From the NCBI GenBank assembly GCA_023251975.1, contig JAHEXU010000008.1:1-35758 (forward strand): a stretch of DNA of 35,758 nucleotides, given 5' to 3'. The notes under the pieces are model-generated. The model made no database searches. It was not told the DNA's origin and saw only the letters and a list, made by a program, of their open reading frames with translations. Position 1 is the first letter of the stretch; each line of letters opens with the position of its first letter. Position numbers and translations under genes: made by a program. The DNA comes from a bacterium (GTDB lineage Bacteria > Actinomycetota > Thermoleophilia > Solirubrobacterales > 70-9). Of this stretch, positions 1 to 8,062 are shown piece after piece.

Positions 1-1321
1 CATAGAGGTGGGCCTCGCTTCCCCGCACCAAGGCGGAGCGCAACGCAACGCAGAACTCGCCGTCCTCGGCGGCGTCCATCCAGCCAAGCGGACCGGCATA
101 CCAGCCGCGCTCAAGCTGCTCGGCATCGCGCAGTAGCGCCTCGGTGGCCGCGGTCATCGGTTCGGCGCCGACCGCCGGGGTTGGATGCAACAAACCCGCC
201 AGCTCGATCGCCGAGCGCGGCTCGGCCAATTGGGCGTGGATCGGGGTGGCGAGATGTTGGATGTTGGCGATCTTGACCACGACCGGCTCGGCGGCGGCCT
301 CGACCCAGACCGAATGGGCGGCGAGGCGCCGCTTGATCTGGCGAACCACGATTCGGTGCTCGGAGATCGTCTTTGGGTCGTGGCGCAGCGACTCGCCGAG
401 GTGATCGTCGACCGCCGGGTCGGCGCTACGACCGGCCGATCCAGCGAGCGCAACCGTCGCGGCAACCGAGCCGCTGCGACGGACCAGGAGCTCCGGGCTG
501 GCGCCGAGAAAGCAGCCGGCGGACGAGCCCCACGAGAAGCTGATGCAGCTCGCGAAAACCTCGCGGAGCAGGCCGTGCAGCGCCGCCGGGTCGTGTCGGC
601 GCGGCGCCGTTATCCGAACCTCGCGAGCGAGCACCAGCTTCTCCGCCTCGCCGCGGCCGATCGCCGCGACCGCTGCGGCGACCGCGTCGGCGTAGGCCTC
701 GGGCGGGCGGACGCTGCGGACTCGGCACTCCGCGTCGCCGGCGCTCGGCTCAAACGGTGGCAGCGGGCCACAATCAAGCGATTCGACCCGGGCTCGCAAC
801 TGCGCCGCCACCTTCCGGGGCGAATCGCCGGGCGAGACGACGGCGGCAACCGTCACCAACGAGCCCTGGTCGGATCGCAAAAGCGACAGCTCGGGGAGGA
901 CGAACAAAGCCGGACCAAGCTCGCTCCAAGGGCCGGTGCTGCAGCCGTCGGGCCAAAACGACATCCCGCCGACCCAGAGCGGGCCGGCGGCGCTCGGCAT
1001 CCGCCGCGGCGCATCGGCGAGCCGTCCCTGCAGCAGCTCGGTTGTCGCGGCAATCACGGCCGCGGCGCGCCCTCGCCCCGCCGCCCGCACCTCGGCGGCG
1101 GCGCCCAAGGCACCGATCGCAAAGCCGCCGCGCTGCGGTTGCTCCCAGCAAAACCAGCGATCGTCGGGGCGCCGCGAGCGCAACGCGAGCGCCGTCGGGT
1201 CGAGGGTCGGCTCAACCGCGAGGGTGACGCTGATCAGGCGCCGACGCTTGCCCGCCACGGCTTGCTTGGCGAGCCGCTCGACCCGTTCGGCGAACGCCTG
1301 CGCGTCGATTGCCGCGGCCAC
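1..1321 (-). CDS. menF: Isochorismate synthase (MenF/EntC-type, chorismate-binding), 3' end truncated by window edge
   Basis: Reverse-strand translation open to the window edge; C-terminal part reads LAGLLHPTPAVGAEPMTAATEALLRDAEQLERGWYAGPLGWMDAAEDGEFCVALRSALVRGSEAHLY, the typical isochorismate synthase motif block. Start codon (GTG ~1321) uncertain; not in the ORF track because it is partial. Confidence 0.85.
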   Translation of the reverse strand, partial: MAAAIDAQAFAERVERLAKQAVAGKRRRLISVTLAVEPTLDPTALALRSRRPDDRWFCWEQPQRGGFAIGALGAAAEVRAAGRGRAAAVIAATTELLQGRLADAPRRMPSAAGPLWVGGMSFWPDGCSTGPWSELGPALFVLPELSLLRSDQGSLVTVAAVVSPGDSPRKVAAQLRARVESLDCGPLPPFEPSAGDAECRVRSVRPPEAYADAVAAAVAAIGRGEAEKLVLAREVRITAPRRHDPAALHGLLREVFASCISFSWGSSAGCFLGASPELLVRRSGSVAATVALAGSAGRSADPAVDDHLGESLRHDPKTISEHRIVVRQIKRRLAAHSVWVEAAAEPVVVKIANIQHLATPIHAQLAEPRSAIELAGLLHPTPAVGAEPMTAATEALLRDAEQLERGWYAGPLGWMDAAEDGEFCVALRSALVRGSEAHLY

Positions 1322-1337
1322 GACCGGCCGGTCCGGC

Positions 1338-1892
1338 TCAGTTGTCGGGACGCGAGCGGTTGATCGCGATCTCGCCGGTCCGCGCCATCTCCATCAAGCC
1401 GTGCGGGCGGACCATCCGCTCGAAGGCGTCGATCTTCTCAGCGCTACCGGTCACCTCGACGGTCATCGAGCGACGGGTTACGTCGATGATCGTGCCGCCG
1501 AAGATCTCCGCGAACTGCATCAGCTCGGCCCGATTTTCGATCGCCGCGGCAACCTTGAAGATCGCCATCTCGCGAACCACCGCCGCGTCCGACTCGAGGT
1601 CACGAATCTTGATCACGTTGACCAGCTTGTGAAGCTGCTTGGTGACCTGGTCGATCGGGTGAATCGCGCCGTCGACGGTCAGGGTGACCCGCGAGATCTC
1701 GGGATCTTCAGTCGGGCCGACCGCCAGCGTGTTGATGTTGAAGCCGCGCCGACTGAACAGCCCGGCGACTCGGGCCAAGACACCGGGGCGGTTCTCGACG
1801 GTCATCGAGAGCAGGTGCTTGCGGCCGGTCAGCTTGCTCCCGACCGAGAGGTCGTCGAGGTTGATCAGATCCTTGGTTCCAGGCTCACCCAT
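1338..1892 (-). CDS. ilvN: Acetolactate synthase small (regulatory) subunit, ACT domain
   Basis: HLLSMTVENRPGVLARVAGLFSRRGFNINTLAVGPTEDPEISRVTLTV is a classic IlvN N-terminus; adjacent to ilvB. Confidence 0.96.
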   Translation of the reverse strand: MGEPGTKDLINLDDLSVGSKLTGRKHLLSMTVENRPGVLARVAGLFSRRGFNINTLAVGPTEDPEISRVTLTVDGAIHPIDQVTKQLHKLVNVIKIRDLESDAAVVREMAIFKVAAAIENRAELMQFAEIFGGTIIDVTRRSMTVEVTGSAEKIDAFERMVRPHGLMEMARTGEIAINRSRPDN

Positions 1893-1906
1893 GATTTCGA
1901 CTTTCC

Positions 1907-3616
1907 TTAACCAACCATGTCCCGGGCGGCGGCCCCGGCCGGGATCATCGGGTAACAGTTCTCATCACGGGTCACCTTGACATCAAGCAGCGCTGGTCCA
2001 TCGACCTCGAGCGTCGCCTTCATCGCCTCGGCAAGCTCAGCCGGGTCGCTGACTCGATTTGCGGTCATCCCGAAGGCCTCGCCGAGCTTGACCCAATCGG
2101 GGCTGGCGCCGAGTTCGACCCCGGAGTGTCGGCCGTCCCAAAAAAGGTCCTGCCATTGGCGAACCATCCCCATGTAGCCGTTGTTCATCAGGAAGACCTT
2201 GACCGGAATCTCGTGGTGGACCGCGGTCGCGAACTCCTGGCAGACCATGATCAGGCTGCCGTCACCGGCCAGGCAGACGACCTCGCGCTCGGGGCAGGCG
2301 ACCTTGGCGCCGATCGCCGATGGGAGGCCGAACCCCATTGTCCCGAGGCCACCGGAGTTGATCCAGCGACGCGGCTCGGGAAAGTGGTGGTACTGGGCGG
2401 CCCACATCTGATGCTGGCCGACATCGGAGCAGATGATCGCCTCGCCGCCGGTCACCCGGCGCATCTCCTCGACCATCCGCTGCGGCTTGATCTCGGCGTC
2501 GGAGTCCTCGTAGCGCAGCGGATACTGACGCTTCCAATCGGCGACCTGGGCGAGCCAGCCCTCGAGCCGGGTGCGATCGGTCTCGATCGCCCGGTACTCG
2601 GCGGTCAGCTTCGGCAGGATGTCCTTGCAATCGCCGACGATCGGGATGTGGGCGGCGACGTTCTTTGAGATCTCGGCCGGATCGATATCGATGTGAACGA
2701 ACTTGGCGCTCGGCGCGAACTCGTCCAGTTTGCCGGTGATGCGGTCGTCGAATCGCGCTCCGACAGCGACGATCAGGTCGGCCTGATCCATCGCGTAGTT
2801 GGCGGCGCGGGTGCCGTGCATCCCGAGCATCCCGAGCCACTGCGGGTCGTGATCGGCAGCGGCGGTGTCGCTGCCGGGGTAGGCGCCGAGCGCCATCAAG
2901 GTACAGGTGACCGGGAACGGGTCGGACGCGCAAAACTCGCGCAACTCGGCCGAGGCGTTGCCGTTGACGACCCCGCCACCGACGTAGATGACCGGGCGCT
3001 GGGAGTTGGCGAGCGCCTTGGCCGCGATTCGGATCTGCTTGATGTTGCCGGAGGTGGTCGGCTGGTAACCGGGCAGGTCGGGGGTTCCGGCGGCCGGTTC
3101 GTAGTCGATCTCGGCCCGCGAGAGATCCTGCGGGACATCGACCAAGACCGGGCCAGGCCGACCGGTCGAGGCGAGATGGAAGGCCTGGTGGATGTATTCG
3201 GGGATCTGGCGCGGGTCGGTCACCGCGAGGCTGTGTTTGACGACCGGCAAGGTCATCCCGACAACGTCGGCCTCCTGGAAGCCGTCGGTCCCGATCAGGT
3301 CGCTGCGAACCTGGCCGGTGATGAACACCGTCGGGACCGAGTCAAGGTGGGCGTCGGCGATCGCGGTGATCAGGTTGGTGGCGCCGGGACCCGAGGTTGC
3401 AAGCGCCACCCCGACCCGCCCCGAGGCCTTCGCGTAGCCCTCGGCCATGTGCCCGGCGCCCTGCTCGTGGCGAGCCTGGATGTGTGTGAGGCCGTCGGAG
3501 GTCGCGTCATAAAGCGCGTCGTAGGTCGGCAGATTGGCGCCACCGGGAATCCCGAATACGTGCTCGACGCCCTCAGCCTTCAGGGCTTGGCAGAGTGCGT
3601 CGGCTGCTCGTGGCAT
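1907..3616 (-). CDS. ilvB: Acetolactate synthase large subunit (ThDP-dependent)
   Basis: EGVEHVFGIPGGANLPTYDAL, RHEQGAGHMAEGYAKASGRVGVALATSGPGATNL, GDGSLIM..NNGYMGMVRQWQ; SD-like gaggag upstream. Confidence 0.97.
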   Translation of the reverse strand: MPRAADALCQALKAEGVEHVFGIPGGANLPTYDALYDATSDGLTHIQARHEQGAGHMAEGYAKASGRVGVALATSGPGATNLITAIADAHLDSVPTVFITGQVRSDLIGTDGFQEADVVGMTLPVVKHSLAVTDPRQIPEYIHQAFHLASTGRPGPVLVDVPQDLSRAEIDYEPAAGTPDLPGYQPTTSGNIKQIRIAAKALANSQRPVIYVGGGVVNGNASAELREFCASDPFPVTCTLMALGAYPGSDTAAADHDPQWLGMLGMHGTRAANYAMDQADLIVAVGARFDDRITGKLDEFAPSAKFVHIDIDPAEISKNVAAHIPIVGDCKDILPKLTAEYRAIETDRTRLEGWLAQVADWKRQYPLRYEDSDAEIKPQRMVEEMRRVTGGEAIICSDVGQHQMWAAQYHHFPEPRRWINSGGLGTMGFGLPSAIGAKVACPEREVVCLAGDGSLIMVCQEFATAVHHEIPVKVFLMNNGYMGMVRQWQDLFWDGRHSGVELGASPDWVKLGEAFGMTANRVSDPAELAEAMKATLEVDGPALLDVKVTRDENCYPMIPAGAAARDMVG

Positions 3617-3740
3617 CGGGTCGGATCTCCTCGGATCAAGTGTGTGGGAAGCCGCACGAAGACCTCGCGCGGCGCAGCCCGGAGTCTAGCCCTATGCGAA
3701 CCGCCCGGTCGCGAATCTCGGCCTCGGCGACCGCACGGGA

Positions 3741-4034
3741 TCAGTCGGCCGAGGCGCGGTAGCCCGGTCCGGGCCGGATGTTTTCCGGCGCCGGCATGTA
3801 GAGGTCGGCGCCGCAACGGGTGCAGACCTGCACGTAGAGCTTTAGAACCTGCCCGCAATGCTCGCATCGACGCTCCGGCTCAGCCTGCTCAAACCGATAA
3901 AGGTAAGCCGCGATCAGCCCACCCACCGGCAAGAAGAAACCGATCCCGAACCAAAGCAGCGGCGAGCTGCCCTTCGAACGACCAACCAAAGCAGTCGCGA
4001 CGGCGAGGAAGATCAACCCGACAAGAAACGGCAT
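3741..4034 (-). CDS. Small membrane protein with C-terminal zinc-ribbon (CEHCGQ...CTRCGA)
   Basis: Two N-terminal hydrophobic segments followed by CxxC-x12-CxxC. Confidence 0.65.
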   Translation of the reverse strand: MPFLVGLIFLAVATALVGRSKGSSPLLWFGIGFFLPVGGLIAAYLYRFEQAEPERRCEHCGQVLKLYVQVCTRCGADLYMPAPENIRPGPGYRASAD

Positions 4035-4184
4035 TACCGCTCGATCTTAGGGGTCAGCGCTGAACGCTCTATCGCCCGTGACGCCTCTGCCCTTACGGAC
4101 GCAGATCCTCAAACCGCCGGGCAGCCCGATCGCGACCTAAACCCGACAAGGTATGTGAGAACCGGGTATGTGTGATATCGTGCT

Positions 4185-4306
4185 GCGCAACGTCAAATGC
4201 GCAACGTCAAATGCGCAACGTCAAATGCGCAACGTCAAATGCGCAACGTCAAATGCGCAACGTCAAATGCGCAACGTCAAATGCGCAACGTCAAATGCGC
4301 AACGTC
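4185..4306. repeat. 14-bp tandem repeat array, unit GCGCAACGTCAAAT, 8 perfect copies plus 10 nt of a ninth
   Basis: Direct reading: perfect copies begin at 4185, 4199, 4213, 4227, 4241, 4255, 4269 and 4283; partial copy 4297-4306. Confidence 0.98.
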
Positions 4307-4335
4307 CTGGGTATCCCCATTGGAGGATCGTTGAT

Positions 4336-5109
4336 ATGCGCAAATTCGTCTTTGGCCGTTTGGTCTTCTGGCTCTCGGTGCTTGTAGGGTTAACGGTGGC
4401 AACGGCCGTCTCTCTGGCCGAATCGGCCAGCTCGGAGATTCCCGGCGCATCCGAGCCACCAGGCGGAATCAGTTTGAGCGAACTCGCCGATTTGTGCAGG
4501 ACGGTCAAGAACCCGGGAGAAGGGTGCCGCGCTGTGATCGCGAGCGACGAAGGCGGGGTCGATGCCATCACGGTCAAGCAGGTGCCTCCGAAAAGTTCGA
4601 AAACGGATGGCCCGACAATCCTCCAGACGTTTACCTGCACTGGGTCGCCCTGCGACGGAACGCCGAACGACGACAACATCACCGCCTGGATCGGCCACAG
4701 CACCGAGATCAACGGGTTGGCTGGCGATGACTCAATCCACGGGAACGAATTCGTCGATGTCATGCACGGAAACACCGGCAAGGACGTGCTGACCGGCGCC
4801 GACGCCGGCGACTGGCTAATCGGCGATGGAAGCGCCGATGAAATCTACGGCGGAGACGGCTGGGACCGAGTTCTGGAAAACGGAACATATGTCCGTGGGC
4901 TCGAAGGTGACGATGGCTGGGACCTAATCCGCGGGGGTCCTGGCAATGACGTGCTTCTCGGGGGCAACGGCCAAGATGACATGAAGGCGCAGGATGGAGA
5001 TGACATCTTGATCGGCACCGGAGATGGAGGCGACCCAGACGCGCTCGACGGCGGGGCCGGGAACGATCAATGCTTTCCTGGAGCCAATGACACAGAAACC
5101 GACTGCTGA
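4336..5109 (+). CDS. Secreted RTX/hemolysin-type calcium-binding repeat protein
   Basis: Signal peptide MRKFVFGRLVFWLSVLVGLTVATAVSLA; repeats GLAGDDSIHGNE, GGDGWDRV, GGPGNDVLLGGNGQDDM, DGGAGNDQC. Start at 4336 preferred over the 4168 ORF start, which would translate the tandem repeat; TGGAGGA precedes 4336. Confidence 0.85.
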   Translation: MRKFVFGRLVFWLSVLVGLTVATAVSLAESASSEIPGASEPPGGISLSELADLCRTVKNPGEGCRAVIASDEGGVDAITVKQVPPKSSKTDGPTILQTFTCTGSPCDGTPNDDNITAWIGHSTEINGLAGDDSIHGNEFVDVMHGNTGKDVLTGADAGDWLIGDGSADEIYGGDGWDRVLENGTYVRGLEGDDGWDLIRGGPGNDVLLGGNGQDDMKAQDGDDILIGTGDGGDPDALDGGAGNDQCFPGANDTETDC

Positions 5110-5112
5110 AGC

Positions 5113-6219
5113 GTGAAAACGCCGCTGTCTGGATTCGGCCAGCGAAATCCTGTGCGGCATCGCGCAGAGGGTTTCGTATCGATTCTCTGCCTGTGCGCAG
5201 TCATCTTCCCGGCAATCGCGAACGCCGGAAAGCAGGGGAGCGACCACTTCAGGTACCAGCGGACAACCACCGTGATGAAGCAAATTGCAGGTGATCCGTT
5301 CGGCTACGGGCAGGCTGGCGGGAATCCGCGGCAATACCGCGAGAGGGTATGGCTCAATCGCGATGGTGGGGCACACCTTGATCTACGGCAGCTCCGCGGC
5401 TACGCGCTGGATCGACATCCACGAATCGGATGCAACCTCTCTGAACGTCTGGCGATCGTCGTCGTTCAGCCAATCGAGGAGAAGTTCTGCGGCAGTTCCT
5501 CGAGACTAAGCCAAACCATGATCGACCTCTCGCTGGTGCCACGTACACCGGTTCCCGTCTCAGCGGCCGCCCCGTTCAGCAGCCTCGGCGACCGAATCGA
5601 TGACCTTGGCAATAGAGGCCGAGCGATCCGACGGGCGATTCGCGATTCGGCTGGCAAACTCGAGAAATCCTACCCCGAGGCGTCGGCGGCCAGCCTTCGA
5701 TTCGAGGCGGCGCTGGTGATCTTAACGAACCCCCTCATCAAGGGGGCAACCCGTCGCCGGATATATGAAATGCTCAGCGCGACGGAGTCGGTGTCAAAGC
5801 AGGTGGGCGCCACCGATCCGCGGGGCCGCAAGGCAACCCTGCTCACCCTGCACGACCAAAGCAGGGCTGGCGTCGTTTATCTCCAAGACGGATCCGGCGG
5901 GGTGCGGGAATACGACCTCAAAGGTTCTGTCGAGTTGGCCCACGAACTCTACTTCTCCCCCGCGACGAAGCGACTGCTCAGCGCACGGCGTCTACTTGTA
6001 AAGGCGGATCCTGATCGGGTTCCCGAACTGGCGGAATGGCTCGACGACGAGGGCACGCCCGCAACAATTCAGACCGAGAACTTCGGGACAGCCACATCTG
6101 TCGTTGCCCCCCGGTATGCACAAAAGAAAGTGTCTTGCAAGCGCCTTGGAATCGAATCCGACGGCACCTGCATACAGATCGGAAGGCCCGGCGGGCCGAT
6201 GATCGTAAGCGGAGGCTAG
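5113..6219 (+). CDS. Secreted hypothetical protein (possible internal frameshifts, see findings)
   Basis: GTG start 1 nt after the preceding stop codon; signal-peptide-like GFVSILCLCAVIFPAIANA; long ORF. Confidence 0.6.
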   Translation: MKTPLSGFGQRNPVRHRAEGFVSILCLCAVIFPAIANAGKQGSDHFRYQRTTTVMKQIAGDPFGYGQAGGNPRQYRERVWLNRDGGAHLDLRQLRGYALDRHPRIGCNLSERLAIVVVQPIEEKFCGSSSRLSQTMIDLSLVPRTPVPVSAAAPFSSLGDRIDDLGNRGRAIRRAIRDSAGKLEKSYPEASAASLRFEAALVILTNPLIKGATRRRIYEMLSATESVSKQVGATDPRGRKATLLTLHDQSRAGVVYLQDGSGGVREYDLKGSVELAHELYFSPATKRLLSARRLLVKADPDRVPELAEWLDDEGTPATIQTENFGTATSVVAPRYAQKKVSCKRLGIESDGTCIQIGRPGGPMIVSGG

Positions 6220-6302
6220 CGCGCAGCCCAACGCACGCTCGCAGCCGCGTAGCCGGAGACTCTCTGAGGGTGGTGCCCGAACCCAAAGGATTTGGACGGG
6301 TG

Positions 6303-6325
6303 TTGAGGGACCCTAGGACCCTCAA
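6303..6325. terminator. Inverted repeat TTGAGGG-N9-CCCTCAA between convergent genes, possible bidirectional terminator
   Basis: Perfect 7-bp arms; overlaps the stop codon of the minus-strand ORF; no clear U-tract. Confidence 0.4.
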
Positions 6326-6897
6326 AGCACCCGATATTCGATGCCGAGCCGGCGATATGGCTTCAGGTCGGTAGACGAGCAAATGACGGCAACTCGGGCA
6401 CCTTGGCCGAGCCAGAACAGTTGCTGTTTGAGCCGCGTCTGGAGCGCCAAGACCGAGCTTGCCTGACGATCTGGGAACTCGACCATCACCAAAATCAACA
6501 GCGCAGCTTCTGGACTGCCGACCCGATCCCGCCACCGGTTGAACACGGGTTCGCGGCTCCCGGCACTACCCCTAGCGAAGGTTGCGCCCGCAAGCGTGTC
6601 GATGACCTTGGCGATCAAACTCTCGACAAGTTGAAGGGACACTGCCTGAGCCGCAACTCGTTTCCGATCGGCTTTCGGGATCGACGGGTGGGCAAAATCC
6701 TTGAATTCCCCAATCATCAACACAGGGGCGACCCCGTCGCGTGAGGCAACCAGGTCCGCTGCCTTGACGCCGCGCGCGCCCTCGAGACCCGAAAACGCCT
6801 GGCCAATCCCGTGGGCGTAGGCCTCTGAGGCGTCCCACTTGCACGCATTCCAACTCGGCGATAGCTTGAGTTCCTGCCTGCCTTCGGGAATCAGCAT
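6322..6897 (-). CDS. Hypothetical protein with PD-(D/E)xK nuclease-like core (aDlva...vlmiGEFKDF), partner of upstream AAA ATPase
   Basis: VKAADLVASRDGVAPVLMIGEFKDF followed by helix AAQAVSLQLVESLIAKVIDTLAG; begins 15 nt after the ATPase stop, same strand. Confidence 0.65.
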   Translation of the reverse strand: MLIPEGRQELKLSPSWNACKWDASEAYAHGIGQAFSGLEGARGVKAADLVASRDGVAPVLMIGEFKDFAHPSIPKADRKRVAAQAVSLQLVESLIAKVIDTLAGATFARGSAGSREPVFNRWRDRVGSPEAALLILVMVEFPDRQASSVLALQTRLKQQLFWLGQGARVAVICSSTDLKPYRRLGIEYRVL

Positions 6898-6912
6898 CGA
6901 GAAAGCCCGCCG

Positions 6913-7980
6913 CTACGCATCAAGATCGCGCGCTATCAGGTCCTGTTCGCGATCGTGATGCCTGAGCAGCGCGCCGAGCAGTTCATTGCTCGGCAGCCCG
7001 GCAAATGTTGACGAGCTGTCGACCACGATCCGCTCTGTGTCGAGACGAAGCTGAAAAAACCGAGCCGAGGCATCAAACTCGGCGAGCCCGCGATACTCGT
7101 TCCACCGCGATACCGCGTCAGCGAGCAGATAGTCATGCGTCGCTAGCAACACTTGGACGCCGGCGCCAGCCAGTGCACCGAGACATTCGACCACTACCTC
7201 GGCGAGCCGGGGGTGTAAGTTGGCCTCAGGCTCGTCCCAAAGCAGCGTGCCGCCGCTCCGCAAAGCACCGTTTGCGATCAAGTGGACAATCGACGCGACC
7301 TTGCGCAGGCCCTCGGCAAGTAGGTGTGCCTCCAGCCGCCCGGCATTACCGCTATGGAGGTAAAAGCGCGGCCCCTCGAGCCGCACCTTTCCCCCTAGCT
7401 CCCCCTCGAGACGCTCGACAACAGTCCGAAGCTTGCCCGGACGCGGGCCGCGTAAGGCCGCTGCGCTGAGCGCGACAGCGGTGTCGTAGTAGGTCTCGTC
7501 AAAGGCAAGCTCGCGCTGCTGATAGGCGGCGACAAACCCTTCGAACATCGCCAGAACCTCGCGGGACGGTAAAAACAGCGCCGTTGACTTGATCACCGGA
7601 CGGTCGAGAGTCGGCCCTAGGTTTAGTTTCGCAACCGGGTTGCGAGCGGCCGTTGAGATCGTCGCCTGAACCTCCGTTCCATCGTCGAGATGAACGCGGA
7701 TTCGTCCCGTCGATTTGCCGTGCGTGCGGCTGACGAGTCGCCGGATATCGCCATCGTCGGGCCGAAAAACCCCAGCCAGCTTCTCGCGCAGAGCCTCTTT
7801 GGAGGCAGAGCCCGGCTTCAGCTCGGGACCAAACGACTTCAGCACCGAATAGAGCGACTTCATTGCAAATGTCTTGCCGGTGCTGTTCGCGCCGAGGAAC
7901 ACGTTAACCCCGGGAACGAGATCGAACTCGGCCTCTTCGAACGGGCCAACCCGCGCGAGCTGAAGTTTTGAAACCGCCAT
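6913..7980 (-). CDS. ABC-type/AAA ATPase (RecF/OLD-like head, no TOPRIM visible)
   Basis: Walker A VFLGANSTGKTFAMKSL; signature-like HLLAEGLRKVASIVHL; Walker B TLLWDEPEANLHP; H-loop LLATHDYLL. Confidence 0.88.
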   Translation of the reverse strand: MAVSKLQLARVGPFEEAEFDLVPGVNVFLGANSTGKTFAMKSLYSVLKSFGPELKPGSASKEALREKLAGVFRPDDGDIRRLVSRTHGKSTGRIRVHLDDGTEVQATISTAARNPVAKLNLGPTLDRPVIKSTALFLPSREVLAMFEGFVAAYQQRELAFDETYYDTAVALSAAALRGPRPGKLRTVVERLEGELGGKVRLEGPRFYLHSGNAGRLEAHLLAEGLRKVASIVHLIANGALRSGGTLLWDEPEANLHPRLAEVVVECLGALAGAGVQVLLATHDYLLADAVSRWNEYRGLAEFDASARFFQLRLDTERIVVDSSSTFAGLPSNELLGALLRHHDREQDLIARDLDA

Positions 7981-8062
7981 AGCTAGCTAGATACACCGAT
8001 CTTTGCACGACCCCTGCCGAGCGGCGCATGAGACCCTCGCCTGCCCAGGTTGCTCTCGTCGC

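Noticed and set aside
185-1363. Plus-strand ORF of 392 aa
   Set aside because: Antisense to the isochorismate synthase and ilvN genes; Arg/Gly-rich shadow ORF typical of high-GC DNA.
2693-4063. Plus-strand ORF of 456 aa
   Set aside because: Antisense to ilvB and the zinc-ribbon gene; no recognisable domain; composition of a shadow ORF.
4054-4063. TCAGCGCTGA palindrome
   Set aside because: A 10-bp palindrome in GC-rich DNA with no flanking context; expected by chance.
4185-4306. CRISPR array
   Set aside because: Repeats are 14 bp, contiguous, with no spacers and no cas genes nearby; a tandem repeat.
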